From NCBI GenBank assembly GCA_018398585.1, contig JAGTTD010000005.1, forward strand, positions 34,226,750 through 34,290,749: a stretch of 64,000 bases of DNA, in the 5' to 3' direction. Position 1 is the first letter of the stretch; the number at the start of each line of letters is the position of its first letter. Below the pieces are notes generated by a model, which was not told where the DNA came from, did not search any database, and worked only from the letters and a program-made list of their open reading frames with translations. Shown piece by piece: positions 55,751 to 64,000 of this stretch. Made by a program: the position numbers and the translations under genes. Source of the stretch: Simmondsia chinensis (lineage: Eukaryota; Streptophyta; Magnoliopsida; Caryophyllales; Simmondsiaceae).

Positions 55751-57709
55751 TTGGGAATCGGGGGTTGCAGCTGCAAGTCGGGACATGAACACGCACAAGG
55801 CCTTGAGACTCAGTGTGGACCTAGTTTGGTTGGAATTCAGAAGCTTAGTGCTGCAGTGACAGCCAAAATCCAGAATGAAAATGTTCCATTGCAAGCTAAA
55901 GAATCTCTAAAAGTCGCAACAAAGGAAGTGCAAGTAGAAATAGAAGTTCTAAGCTTCAGAAAGTTGCATTTGAAGCTGATCATACATCCTAAAGTTGAGA
56001 TCGAGTTGAAAATTGGTCTTAGTCACAAGAAGTGCTTTTCAAGCAAGCAATTAAGAGCATTGAAGAAGCCAATCTTGGTCTATAAGGGAAGACCTCCTAA
56101 TTTTATTCTTCTCAAGTCCAATAAGGTGGTTCTTGACAGGCTTCTCTTGCTCAAGAACTTGAAATTGTGGCAGCCTAAGATGGTGTTGTGGTAAATAGAT
56201 AGATTTGGAGCACCTTCTTAGATCAAAAGGATGTTAAAGAAGGTAAGAAAATGAAGATTTTAGCAAGGAATCAGGGTGAAGTTGCTGCAATGCAACCAAA
56301 TTCAGTGAAATATCAAAGTGTTATAGTTGCAGAGCAATCTGTTCAGCTGGAAAAATTACAAGATCAGGTCCAAGGGAAGACTCTTTTGAGGCCTTTTGAT
56401 CCAGGACAGGGGGATTCACTTAGCAAAGATGTAAATTCATCAAGAAATCAGCTTATTCTTGGTGCAGTACAAGCAAATACAGTTAAGAAGCATTCTGTTT
56501 CTTATCCAATGCAAGCAGCAAGTTCATTTCAGCTGGGGAATTTGCTAAATCAGATCAAGGTGTTGGGTTAATTGAGGGGAGTTGATGTTTACTCATCTAA
56601 GAACACCAACAATAGGCCTCCTGATCAAAAAGAGTTAAGAGTTAACTGTTAATTTCAGCAAAGACAAATTTAGCAGAGAAGTAGTGTTGCAACATACTTT
56701 GGTTGATCAATCTCACCTTTGGAGCCCAAGGAGTGGAAGAATTAAGCTCAAAATTAGTTCCATAGTGAGGAAAGAAGCGAGGAAGGCTCAATGGATGAGA
56801 TGTAAAGGCAATCAAGAACTCAAGTTTAGCTGGAAATGTTATTCACAGCTGAATTTGTGGTTTTCAGATGTTGATTCAGCACGGCAGCTTAGATAGGTGC
56901 TAGATACTTGTGTGAGCCAAATTGGAAGTAGAGGGCATTCTCCAAGGGTCCAAGCCAATGCTAGGCCTCCTGAAATTTTGTGGTTGATGTTCAAACAGCA
57001 AGCTGTGACTACAGAAAATAGAGGGAAGGTCTCACTATCAGTTGCTGATTTTCAAGCTGATATTCATGAGTGTTGGCTGTTTGTGAGCAAGAGTAGGAAA
57101 GTTGTTGAGTTGAATGCATCCAAGGTTCTGGCAAGACAGTGGTAGGCCTCCGGGTGTTTTGCTCCCTATATTCGATGCAAGAGTCCTTGAAAGACAATAC
57201 TCTAATCAAGAACGTGAGATGAAGCTTGTGTTTGGGGCATTCGAAAGGCCTCAATCCAATTCTTGGATCATTAAGACATCCAAGTAGGTTGAGGGAAGCT
57301 AATTGGTTTTGTTTTTGCTGCTAATTCAGTAAAGCTCTATGGAATCAAGCACACCTAGAGTCTTCATACATTTAACAAGAACTCTATGGACTCTATGGTG
57401 TCACCTTGCAATGGGGAGGATATATGTAAGTTGTTTATCAGCATTGCTGCAGCAGAGGCCCTGGATGACAATGAGCAGATATTTAACAGCCCCTTGAGTG
57501 CAGTATACATGCTAAGGCAAGTGAGGAAGGCAGCACATTACCTGATTCATGCAGTGCTGCAGCTGAAGACAAAAGAAACACTGAAGTGCTCCCTCGACCG
57601 CAAGTTGCTGCAACAATGCAAACAAATCTGCAATAGCGAGCTCTCTTCCAGCTGCATTTCAGAAGCTTCCAGCTTCAATAAGAGTCCTCCAAGTCACAAT
57701 GCTCTCTAA
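55751..57709 (+). pseudogene. Unrecognised coding remnant of LTR element 2
   Basis: Five open pieces in at least two frames, rich in Gln, Lys, Ser and Leu. Motif RPFDPG recurs (near 55630 and 56390), hinting at an internal repeat in the ancestral protein. Nothing resembles gag or pol. They may be the degraded rest of one long ORF begun at 54873. Confidence 0.45.
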
Positions 57710-57734
57710 TAAGATTCTTGAGGACAAGAATCTC

Positions 57735-57747
57735 TTAAGGGGGGCAT
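57735..57747 (+). other. Polypurine tract of element 2
   Basis: TTAAGGGGGGCA immediately before the 3' LTR. Confidence 0.75.
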
Positions 57748-57938
57748 TGTCATGATTCTAGTATAATGAGTATATGGGAATTAATTAATAATAATTCATA
57801 AGTAGCTGTTAAATAGTATAAGTCATGAATATGGGTCATCTAAACTCTCTCTCTATTTCTTAGCTCCTTTCACTTCTTTCTCATCTCATATTCTACTATC
57901 CCCTATGTTATGATCAAGATTTATCTTGATTCATAACA
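57748..57938 (+). repeat. 3' LTR of element 2, internally deleted
   Basis: 191 bases, TGTCATG...CATAACA. Compared with the 5' LTR it lacks about 200 internal bases between GAATATGGGTC and ATCTAAACTC. Confidence 0.88.
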
Positions 57939-57981
57939 GGGAGCCATTGAGGCACTGGGACTATTATTATTGTACACTTAT

Positions 57982-58214
57982 AAAGCAACATACCCAGTGC
58001 CCTAAGGGCTCCCGCCTAAGCAAGGTCTGGGGGGAATGGATGTACGCAGCCTTCCCCTTCAAGGTATTACACCTGAAGAGAGGCTGTTTCCAAGTGCCCC
58101 CAACCTGATGGTGAGGACTTCTAAGGAGGTCACCTATCCTAGTACTGCTCTCGCGCAAGCACACTTAACTTCGGAGTTCTAATGGGATCTAGTGACAGCG
58201 TTTTTGTACCCTCT
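57982..58214 (-). mobile_element. 5S rRNA-derived SINE-like unit with RTE-type tail
   Basis: On the minus strand, 58211-58112 resembles plant 5S rRNA (box A AAGTTAAGTGTGCTTG, box C AGTACTAGGATAGGTGACC). It is followed directly by an RTE-type tail (58105-57982: GGTTGGGGGCACTTGG, AAGGCTGCGTACATCC, GGCACTGGG). About 7 bases of the 5S 5' part are missing. Flanks near 57961-57981 and 58215-58235 share (TTR)nTTGTACAC-TAT, a likely target duplication. It lies head-on against the end of the RTE LINE. The 5S promoter boxes could drive RNA polymerase III transcription. Confidence 0.82.
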
Positions 58215-58345
58215 TTGTTGTTGTTGTACACATATCATTTTCAATATATCTTTATCAACTTCATAAAAAAAAAATTTTTTTGTTTAATTTATTTGTAATC
58301 TTAAAATAAGTAGATTGGGTACACTTTTTATTGTAGGAGTATGCG

Positions 58346-58520
58346 GAACAGTGCTACACCCCACGAGAGGGTAGGCACGAAATTCACACGAAATAAAATA
58401 AAAAAGGAAAAATCACAAAAAGCTTCAAAATTTGCAGCTTTTTTTTATTTTCCTTTTTTCTTTTCCCCCCATTTTCGTTTGAATTTCATGCCTCACCTCT
58501 CGTGGGGTGAAGCATTTTCC
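58346..58520. mobile_element. Hairpin MITE with perfect 9-bp duplication
   Basis: 175 bases, arms of about 80 bases: CACCCCACGAGAGG (58357-58370) and CCTCTCGTGGGGTG (58496-58509), then ACGAAATTCA and its partner. Flanks GAGTATGCG at 58337-58345 and 58521-58529 are identical. Confidence 0.93.
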
Positions 58521-58529
58521 GAGTATGCG

Positions 58530-59030
58530 TTGTTTTGATTGTTTTTCTTTGTAATATTCTTTTATTCTAGGAATTAGTATTCAAGAAACGTATATATATT
58601 ATGTATAGAGGAATGATTCACGTATAACAATATGCGAAAAATAATTCACAATATAAATCTCATGGTACATTAAATGTAACGATATTCCAAGTAGATGCCA
58701 ATTCTTGCTTAAATGCGAATTCTTAACCACTTAAATCACAAAAAAGCAAAACAATAGATATATAAGTTAACCTGTTTAATAGTAAGGAGCTCTCCAAATT
58801 CGAGATTCGTCTTCATATATAGACTTTATTGAAGATAAGTATTGGATTGACTCTCACTTTATCCACTGAACCGGTAGTACATCTTTATTCGCTGCATTAT
58901 TATAATTAAAATGGAAATTAAAACATGAGATTTACAATACTTGAATTATAGTATGGTCTATACATAAACGGTGACAATAATTTCGAATAATAATAGAGGT
59001 TAAAGAGAAAAAAACTACAATTGGTTATGT
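58530..59030. other. AT-rich spacer
   Basis: No gene, RNA or repeat recognised. Confidence 0.5.
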
Positions 59031-59035
59031 TATGT

Positions 59036-59500
59036 TGATACAAACCTAATATAATCTCGCTAATATCAAACGTAATCACAGCTAGACTGTAGTACTAATC
59101 GATAGATTTACCTCCAAATGGAGGATTACAAGGGAAAGGGGGAAAAGAAGCTATAGAAGAACATAGAGGGAGAGAGAGAGGAACATAAGGGGGAGAGAGA
59201 GTTGAGTAAGCTCATTGCATAACATTTCTTGGCATACTAATCTATGGGGGTAACCCCTTATTTTTAGTGAAAACTAGGGTTGAGGTGGCATGGAATAAAA
59301 CATTCTAGAGGGAGGAGGAACAATGTGGAAGACAGGCACGTGGCTGCTGGTGATGCCAAGTATGGGTCCCGATGGGTGTCGCCAAGTATGGACTGGTTGA
59401 CGGTAGGCGTTGGCGGTAGGTTGGGGTGAGCATATGGTAGTAGGGATGATAACGCCATCTTGAGGGAGACCTTGGCGGCTACAAGTCTCTATTCGTATCA
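59036..59500 (-). repeat. 3' LTR of gag-only element
   Basis: On the minus strand it starts TGATACGAATAG and ends GTTTGTATCA. Compared with the 5' LTR it has an extra GTCCCGATGGGTGTCGCC segment (about 59366-59383) and many substitutions. Confidence 0.9.
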
Positions 59501-60218
59501 ATACCGGCCCCTTGAAACAATCATCGTCCTCGAGGATATATAGTGAGGGTGAGTTAAGGCAAGTGAGCAAGGTAGCCACACGGGCTGTGGAGACTAAGTG
59601 GGATGGCGTCCTTTTGTGCGCCAAATCCCACTTTGGCTCGTATCACTTCTTTCGCCTCCAAAGACCCTTGTCCTGGAGGGTCATAGACAACGAGCCAGCT
59701 CCAGAAAGTAGATGATCTTCCCGTGTCAAATACCAACTTTTGGAACTCAAGCAGGACTTGGACTATGAACCACACTTGCAGGCATGGTGAAGGATGATCT
59801 CTGCCGGTCACTTGGAGTTTAGCGGTATGGCGAGACTGTGGTGGCTTGGCTGCGACAACCCACAACGACTCAAACTCCCAATATTCTAACCCACTAGGCG
59901 TTTCTGTACTACCCATGAGCAGGACAGGCGGAATCGTGACTGGGGTAGAGATGGTGGATGATGGAGCTGCCGTGATCATATCCTCATACTCGAGATTCAG
60001 CTGTTGAGGCACCGAAGGATCTGATTCGGTTGGTGTGATGTCACTGACGAGCAGTAGAGGCGGGGCAGATGTTGGAGTCCTTAAGATGGCAGCACCCTCA
60101 AAAGCGTCAAGTAACGGGTGATGGCGGTATCTGAGTGTGGATCTGGAACTGGCTCTACTGTTGGCTGAGGGGGAGGAGCATCATCATCAAGGTTGGCGAG
60201 TGTGTCACTTGGCTGACT

Positions 60219-60623
60219 CTACGGTGTGTCGGGTGTTGGCGGTAACAGTTGCTGAGGTACAAGGTTGGCTGAATTTTCAGGACTTGGCATGAGCGTTATT
60301 GGCGCCATACTTGTAGTCCCCTTTATGGCCATCAACTCGAGATAGGTGGAAGTGCTTTCTTCGAGATATGCCAATATCTTGGCGTCATGAAGGTTTTGCG
60401 GCCTATATAAAAGGATGCCTTCCCTTATGTCCTTCTGCAAACCGCTTACCATGAACTCAACCTTTTCCTCTTTGGTCAGCCAACACTTGCTTTCCAAGGA
60501 CTCAAACTGGCTGGTGTACTCATTAACACTTCCCGTTTGGCAAAGCTTTAAACAGGTTCCATTTAGGCATGGTGGTGATGGTTGGTGGTCAGAAATGGAG
60601 AAATGGTTAAGGCATTTTATCAA
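60219..60623 (-). pseudogene. gag-like ORF of the LTR element
   Basis: 134 open codons. CQTGSVNEYTSQFESLESKC and EKVEFMVSGLQKDIREGIL match the retrotransposon gag core (family pattern QxGSVxEYxxxFExL ... FxxGLxxEI). Next, minus-strand 60012-59554 is open too, in another frame, with no domain recognised; near the 3' LTR a Glu/Asp-rich EDDDCFKGPV resembles the usual gag-pol end. Role: capsid protein of the element. The N-terminal part is His/Ser-rich and of low complexity (61181-60762). Confidence 0.75.
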
Positions 60624-61160
60624 ACACCTTGTGTGAAGGGAGCTGAAAAACTAGTTAAGGCATTTCATCGAACACCTTATGTTCGCGTAGGGTTTTGGTG
60701 AGGTGTTGGTGTTTGATAATGGTGATAACGTGTGGATGAGTGATGGTGATCGGATTGATGATTAGTGGTGTTGGCCAAGTTCGATCGGAGATGAGGTGGT
60801 GAATGGAGGTGATGTTGGTGAGCGGCAGTGGGGATCGGTGAAGATATTCGGAAATCTCGGTGGCGATGATTTTGGGGTGTGAAGATCAGTGAGGATGAAG
60901 ATGGTGATGGTTGTTGATGATGTTGGTGATGAGGTTGAATGTGGTGATGGGGTGATGAAACGACGATGGTAAGATGCTAGTGAAGATGAGGAACAACTTT
61001 GGCTATGGTGATGAAGATGATGATCGGCAGGGATAGTGGTGAGCTGCTGATGGTGAGCGGGTGGTGACGGTGGGTGATGAAGCTGGTGGCGGCGGGCTGG
61101 TGCTACCGATGACGATGAAGATGAAGATGATCGGGAATGATCAGGGCCGAGGACCGTCTT

Positions 61161-61172
61161 GCTCTGATACCG
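61161..61172 (-). promoter_or_regulatory. Primer binding site of gag-only element
   Basis: CGGTATCAGAGC on the minus strand, two bases from the LTR; tRNA-Met type. Confidence 0.85.
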
Positions 61173-61173
61173 T

Positions 61174-61626
61174 TGATACATACCTGATATAATCTAACTA
61201 ATATCAATGACAATCACAGCTAAAATATAGTATTAATTGATAGATTTAGCTCCAAATGGAGGATTACAAGAGGGAAGGGGGGGGGGGGGGGGGGTGGAAG
61301 CTATAGAATAACATAGAGGGAGAGAGAGAAGAACATAAGGGGGAGAGATAGTTGAGTTAAGCTCATTACATAGTATTTTTTGGCATACTAATCTATGGGG
61401 GGTAACCCCTTATTTATAGTGAAAACTAGGGTTGATGTGGCATGGAATGGAACGTTCTGGAAGGAAGGGGAACAATCTGGAAGAGGCGCATGTGGCTACT
61501 GGTGACGCCAAGTATGGACTGGTTGACAGTAGGCGTTGGCGGTAGGTTGGGGTGAGCATATGGCGGTAGGGATGATGACGCCATCTTGAGAGAGACCTTG
61601 GCGGCTGCAAGTCTTCGTTCGTATCA
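61174..61626 (-). repeat. 5' LTR of gag-only element
   Basis: Minus strand TGATACGAACGAAG to GTATGTATCA. Holds a poly-G run (61277-61294 on plus). Confidence 0.9.
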
Positions 61627-61631
61627 TATGT

Positions 61632-62320
61632 GCAGTTAATAACTGGGGAAAAAGTGAAGTTTTCTTTTACATTGGTTATTTTTAATTGCTCTTTTTTTCT
61701 TTTATTTACATGCAATTATAAGTACAACCTTGTTGATAAAAAAAAAAAAAAGGGAAAGTACAACCTTTGTTTGGAAAAATAATTTTTTTGTAGAAGTAAA
61801 TTTCTGTCATAAATAATTTTTATATTATAAATTATATGTTTTCTCTAAATTTTTGTGATTTATATTCTTTAATCCATTGGTTTTCTTTAAAATAAATAAA
61901 TAGAGTATACAAAAAATTTTATTAAAAAAATGATTTACTTATTTTTTTAGATTTGTTAGACCTCTTTTCTGATCAATATTTTCAGATTTTTTTTTCCTTT
62001 TTTTTTCTTTTATCATGTTCAATCTAATTTGATCCAATTGTTATAAAATCATTTACATATTTTTCAATTCTAAATTTTCCTCAATTCTTTTTTAGCAATA
62101 CGTCTATCTGGTTCATTGTAGAGTCATTATTCTGTAAAGATATATTTTTTAACTATTTCAATTCTTTTACTTTATTTAAAACTTTTTGATTTATTTTATT
62201 AATTCAAAGTAAGTCGATTGGGTAGCATTTTTTGTTAAAGGGACAATTATTATAAGATTTTTTTTGTTATAATATTTATTTATCTAGAATTTGTTACCTA
62301 ATATGTAGACAATTTTTGAA
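61632..62320. other. AT-rich spacer
   Basis: Poly-A at 61739-61752 and many T tracts; no gene seen. Confidence 0.5.
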
Positions 62321-62324
62321 CAAA

Positions 62325-62840
62325 TATGCATAGATTTATCAATATAAGCAAATTTGGAAAAAAAAAAAATTCATAAAATAAGTCTTATTACGCAATAAGA
62401 AATATAACAGACTTACCTTGCAAACTCTTCCTTAAATGTCAAAATTCTGAAATAATAGAAGATATGAAAAGAATGAGAAAAAAAATCCTGAGGTGAGAGA
62501 ATGTAAAGAGGAAATATGAACTTCCCATACGATCATAGAGGTTGTGGAAGAGAAATGGGAAGATAAATTATAGGTAAAATTTTGAAACAAATATATAGAG
62601 AGATGATTTATAAATATAAGCACATGTGAAAATAATTTATCAAATAAGTCTTACTACACATTGAACATAAGCAACATACTATTTTTACCTTGTTAATTCT
62701 TCTTCAAATGTCGAATTTTTTAAATAAGGGAAGAGAGAAAGAGGATGAGAAAGAACGTGAGAGAAAATAAATGGGAAATATAAACTCCCCATATCATCAT
62801 TGGAGGTTTTGGCAGGGAAATGAGTAGTTATTTTATGTAT
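62325..62840. repeat. Two diverged tandem units of about 270 bp
   Basis: 62330-62560 and 62600-62830 share AATAAGTCTTA-TACACA, CTTACCTTG, CTTCxTxAAATGTC, GAGAATG and CTTCCCATAC-type blocks in the same order. Confidence 0.65.
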
Positions 62841-63333
62841 GTGTAGTAAATAGTAGGTGGTAAAGTTTGGTTTAGGAATAGTGGATGGCTTGAATTATAA
62901 TTATATATAGTAAAATTTTAATTTTTAATTATTTAAAAAACTAAAATTTTAGTTCTCTAAACAGTTAGAATTTAGGATAGGAAGATACTTGAAAGGCGAG
63001 GGCAAATCTTCCTTAATATATTAGATAGATATGTTTGACTAATTTATATAATTATATCAATTTACTGAATTAATTGATACCTCCTAGAAATTGAGGATTT
63101 AAGATCTGTTAAACTTGAGTAAAAGTGAAGACTTTCACTTAATATTTTCGTATGTGTTTATATATATATATATATATGACACAATTCTTATAAGAGGGTG
63201 GGAGTGTGAGAGAAGCGAATCTTGGTCATCCATTATAATGGACGGCTAAAATTGACTTTTTTTCATTAGGCAGCAAAAAAAAAAAAAAAAAAAAAAATTC
63301 GACATCCTACCCCGCCCTTCCTTCCCTCTCAAC
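62841..63333. other. AT-rich spacer with simple repeats
   Basis: (TA)n at 63159-63177, poly-A at 63275-63297; no gene seen. Confidence 0.5.
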
Positions 63334-63344
63334 TAGAGGTGGCC

Positions 63345-63380
<36 letters not shown>

Positions 63381-63537
63381 TACGATCATAATTATAAATA
63401 TATTTTATAAAATAAAATATATTATAACTTATTAAAAAATATAACTATAACAATATAATAGTGTCTTATAAAATTACAAATATATTTTATAAAAGAAAAT
63501 ATATTTTAAAAAAATAGAACTATTACACTATAAAAAA

Positions 63538-63975
63538 TTAATCTAAACTTGCTACGGCTGGTGCAGTACTTGTGCTGGAGCTAGCGTTGTCTTCTTCATT
63601 GCTTGATGATTCCAATTTCAGATGATCTTGGTCTCTACCCGCTGCAACCATCCAATTCTTCAAGAGCACTGAAATTTTTAAGGTGGTCGGTGCTAGCTTT
63701 GCTCTCTTTAATCCAAACAATCTACTACAACAACAACAACAATTCCAGTGCCTTGCGGCTCCCGCAAAAGCAGGGTCTGGGAATCCAAACAATCTACTAC
63801 TTGTACTAAAAGCAGACTCTGATGCTACTGTAGACACCAGACATGTTAGTATATTGCATACCACGGTGGAAAGCACAATATATCTGGTTTTATTTGAATT
63901 CCTCCATTGCATAATATTAAAATGTGGATTAGCTTCTGTCGGGTAGAATTTGATCGTACACGAACGCATGTACAA
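63538..63975 (-). pseudogene. hAT transposase C-terminus with in-frame insertion
   Basis: 145 open codons to the stop at 63538. IKFYPTEANPHFNIMQW, then LVSTVASESAFSTSSRLFG is the hATC dimerisation motif, followed by 24 extra residues and then LKRAKLAPTTLK. The C-terminus is Ser/Glu-rich, as in the copy at 19600-19675. Start is not real: the gene continues outside the window. The frame is open here, unlike the copy at 17458-19675. Confidence 0.85.
63710..63800 (-). mobile_element. 53-bp RTE-type tail with 19-bp duplication
   Basis: Insert 63729-63781: on the minus strand CCCAGACCCTGCTTTTGCGG, then GGCACTGG and GTTGTTGTTGTT. Perfect flanks 63710-63728 and 63782-63800 (AATCCAAACAATCTACTAC). Total added length 72 bases. 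Confidence 0.95.
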
Positions 63976-64000
63976 AGAAAGCTCATCATATGACGTGGGA

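Larger units (their letters stand above)
53655..57938 (+). mobile_element. Non-autonomous LTR element 2 carrying an RRM ORF
   Basis: LTRs 53655-54049 and 57748-57938, PBS 54050-54062, PPT just before 57748, and Ty3/gypsy-like CTTGAGGACAAG at 57717-57728. Flanks GGAAA (53650-53654) and GGGAG (57939-57943) differ by two transitions and fit a 5-bp duplication; removing the element rejoins the RTE tail. The interior (3.7 kb) has no protease, RT or integrase; its only recognisable domain is a PTB-like RRM at 54873. Confidence 0.85.
49190..57974 (+). mobile_element. Long RTE-clade LINE, split by an LTR element
   Basis: 5' region CT- and C-rich (49240-49800), endonuclease and RT ORF (49933-53100), 3' UTR with a (CT)n tract (53263-53300), RTE tail from 53555 to 53650. 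The tail resumes after the LTR element at 57939 (GAGCCATTGAGGCACTGGG) and ends in ATT repeats at about 57972. The 5' border is approximate. Confidence 0.85.
59036..61626 (-). mobile_element. Gag-only LTR retrotransposon
   Basis: LTRs 61174-61626 (5') and 59036-59500 (3'). Identical flanks TATGT at 59031-59035 and 61627-61631. PBS follows the 5' LTR and a PPT-like AAGGGGCCGG precedes the 3' LTR. The interior (1.67 kb) encodes only a gag-like piece; no RT or integrase. This is the TR-GAG type of non-autonomous Ty3/gypsy derivative. Confidence 0.92.
63334..64000 (-). mobile_element. hAT transposon 3' part, running off the window
   Basis: The terminal end TAGAGGTGGCC at 63334-63344 matches the end of the hAT at 16965-19962; (TA)n follows at 63347-63375. 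The transposase C-terminus lies at 63538-63975 on the minus strand. The other end is beyond 64000. Confidence 0.88.

Noticed and set aside
58112..58211. A functional 5S rRNA gene
   Set aside because: The 5' part is shortened, bases differ along it, and it is joined to an RTE tail with target-like flanks; it is a derived repeat.
60762..61181. His/Ser-rich 139-codon ORF as a separate gene
   Set aside because: It lies between PBS and gag of the LTR element and reads GATGAT-like simple sequence; at most the gag N-terminus.

Overview
This window is intergenic and genic DNA from a flowering plant, most likely a eudicot. The signs are plant-type Ty3/gypsy and Copia-like LTRs primed by initiator tRNA-Met, plant L1 and RTE LINEs, many MITEs, hAT transposons, AT-rich spacers, and one spliced host gene. 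I cannot name the species. Most of the window is layered, decayed transposable elements.

The only host gene I can support is on the minus strand at 35908-47461. It is a ten-exon gene for an APX6/APX-R-type class I heme peroxidase. All nine introns keep the reading frame and the exons sum to 328 codons plus stop. Its introns and 3' flank are full of insertions: RTE LINE fragments, hAT elements, CTCTGTTTGG-type MITEs and palindromic MITEs.

Layout: 1-1690 minus-strand L1 LINE; 1722-3743 a small LTR element encoding a PTB-like RRM; 4212-4742 palindromic MITE; 6293-11722 a Ty3/gypsy chromovirus with 5-bp target duplication; 13554-14362 a 5'-truncated RTE LINE; 14389-20480 broken LTR element pieces cut by hAT-like DNA and by a 3-kb hAT element; 20610-32910 about 2.3 tandem copies of a composite block (AT-rich sequence, hAT-like GC-rich part, Athila/Tat-like pol), one copy cut by an L1 LINE; 32911-35862 spacer with three palindromic MITEs; 35908-47461 the peroxidase gene; 48650-49154 palindromic MITE; 49190-57974 a long RTE LINE split by a second RRM-bearing LTR element (53655-57938); 57982-58214 a 5S rRNA-derived SINE-like unit; 58346-58520 a MITE with perfect 9-bp duplication; 59036-61626 a gag-only LTR element with perfect 5-bp duplication; 63334-64000 a minus-strand hAT running off the window.

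The most unusual signals are (1) two unrelated-by-LTR elements that both carry a polypyrimidine-tract-binding-protein-like RRM between PBS and PPT; (2) a SINE-like unit with a 5S rRNA head and an RTE-type tail; (3) a 72-bp in-frame retro-insertion in a hAT transposase; (4) eight MITEs, most long palindromes, with 9-bp target duplications. No tRNA gene, CRISPR array, intact rRNA gene or bacterial-type operon was seen.
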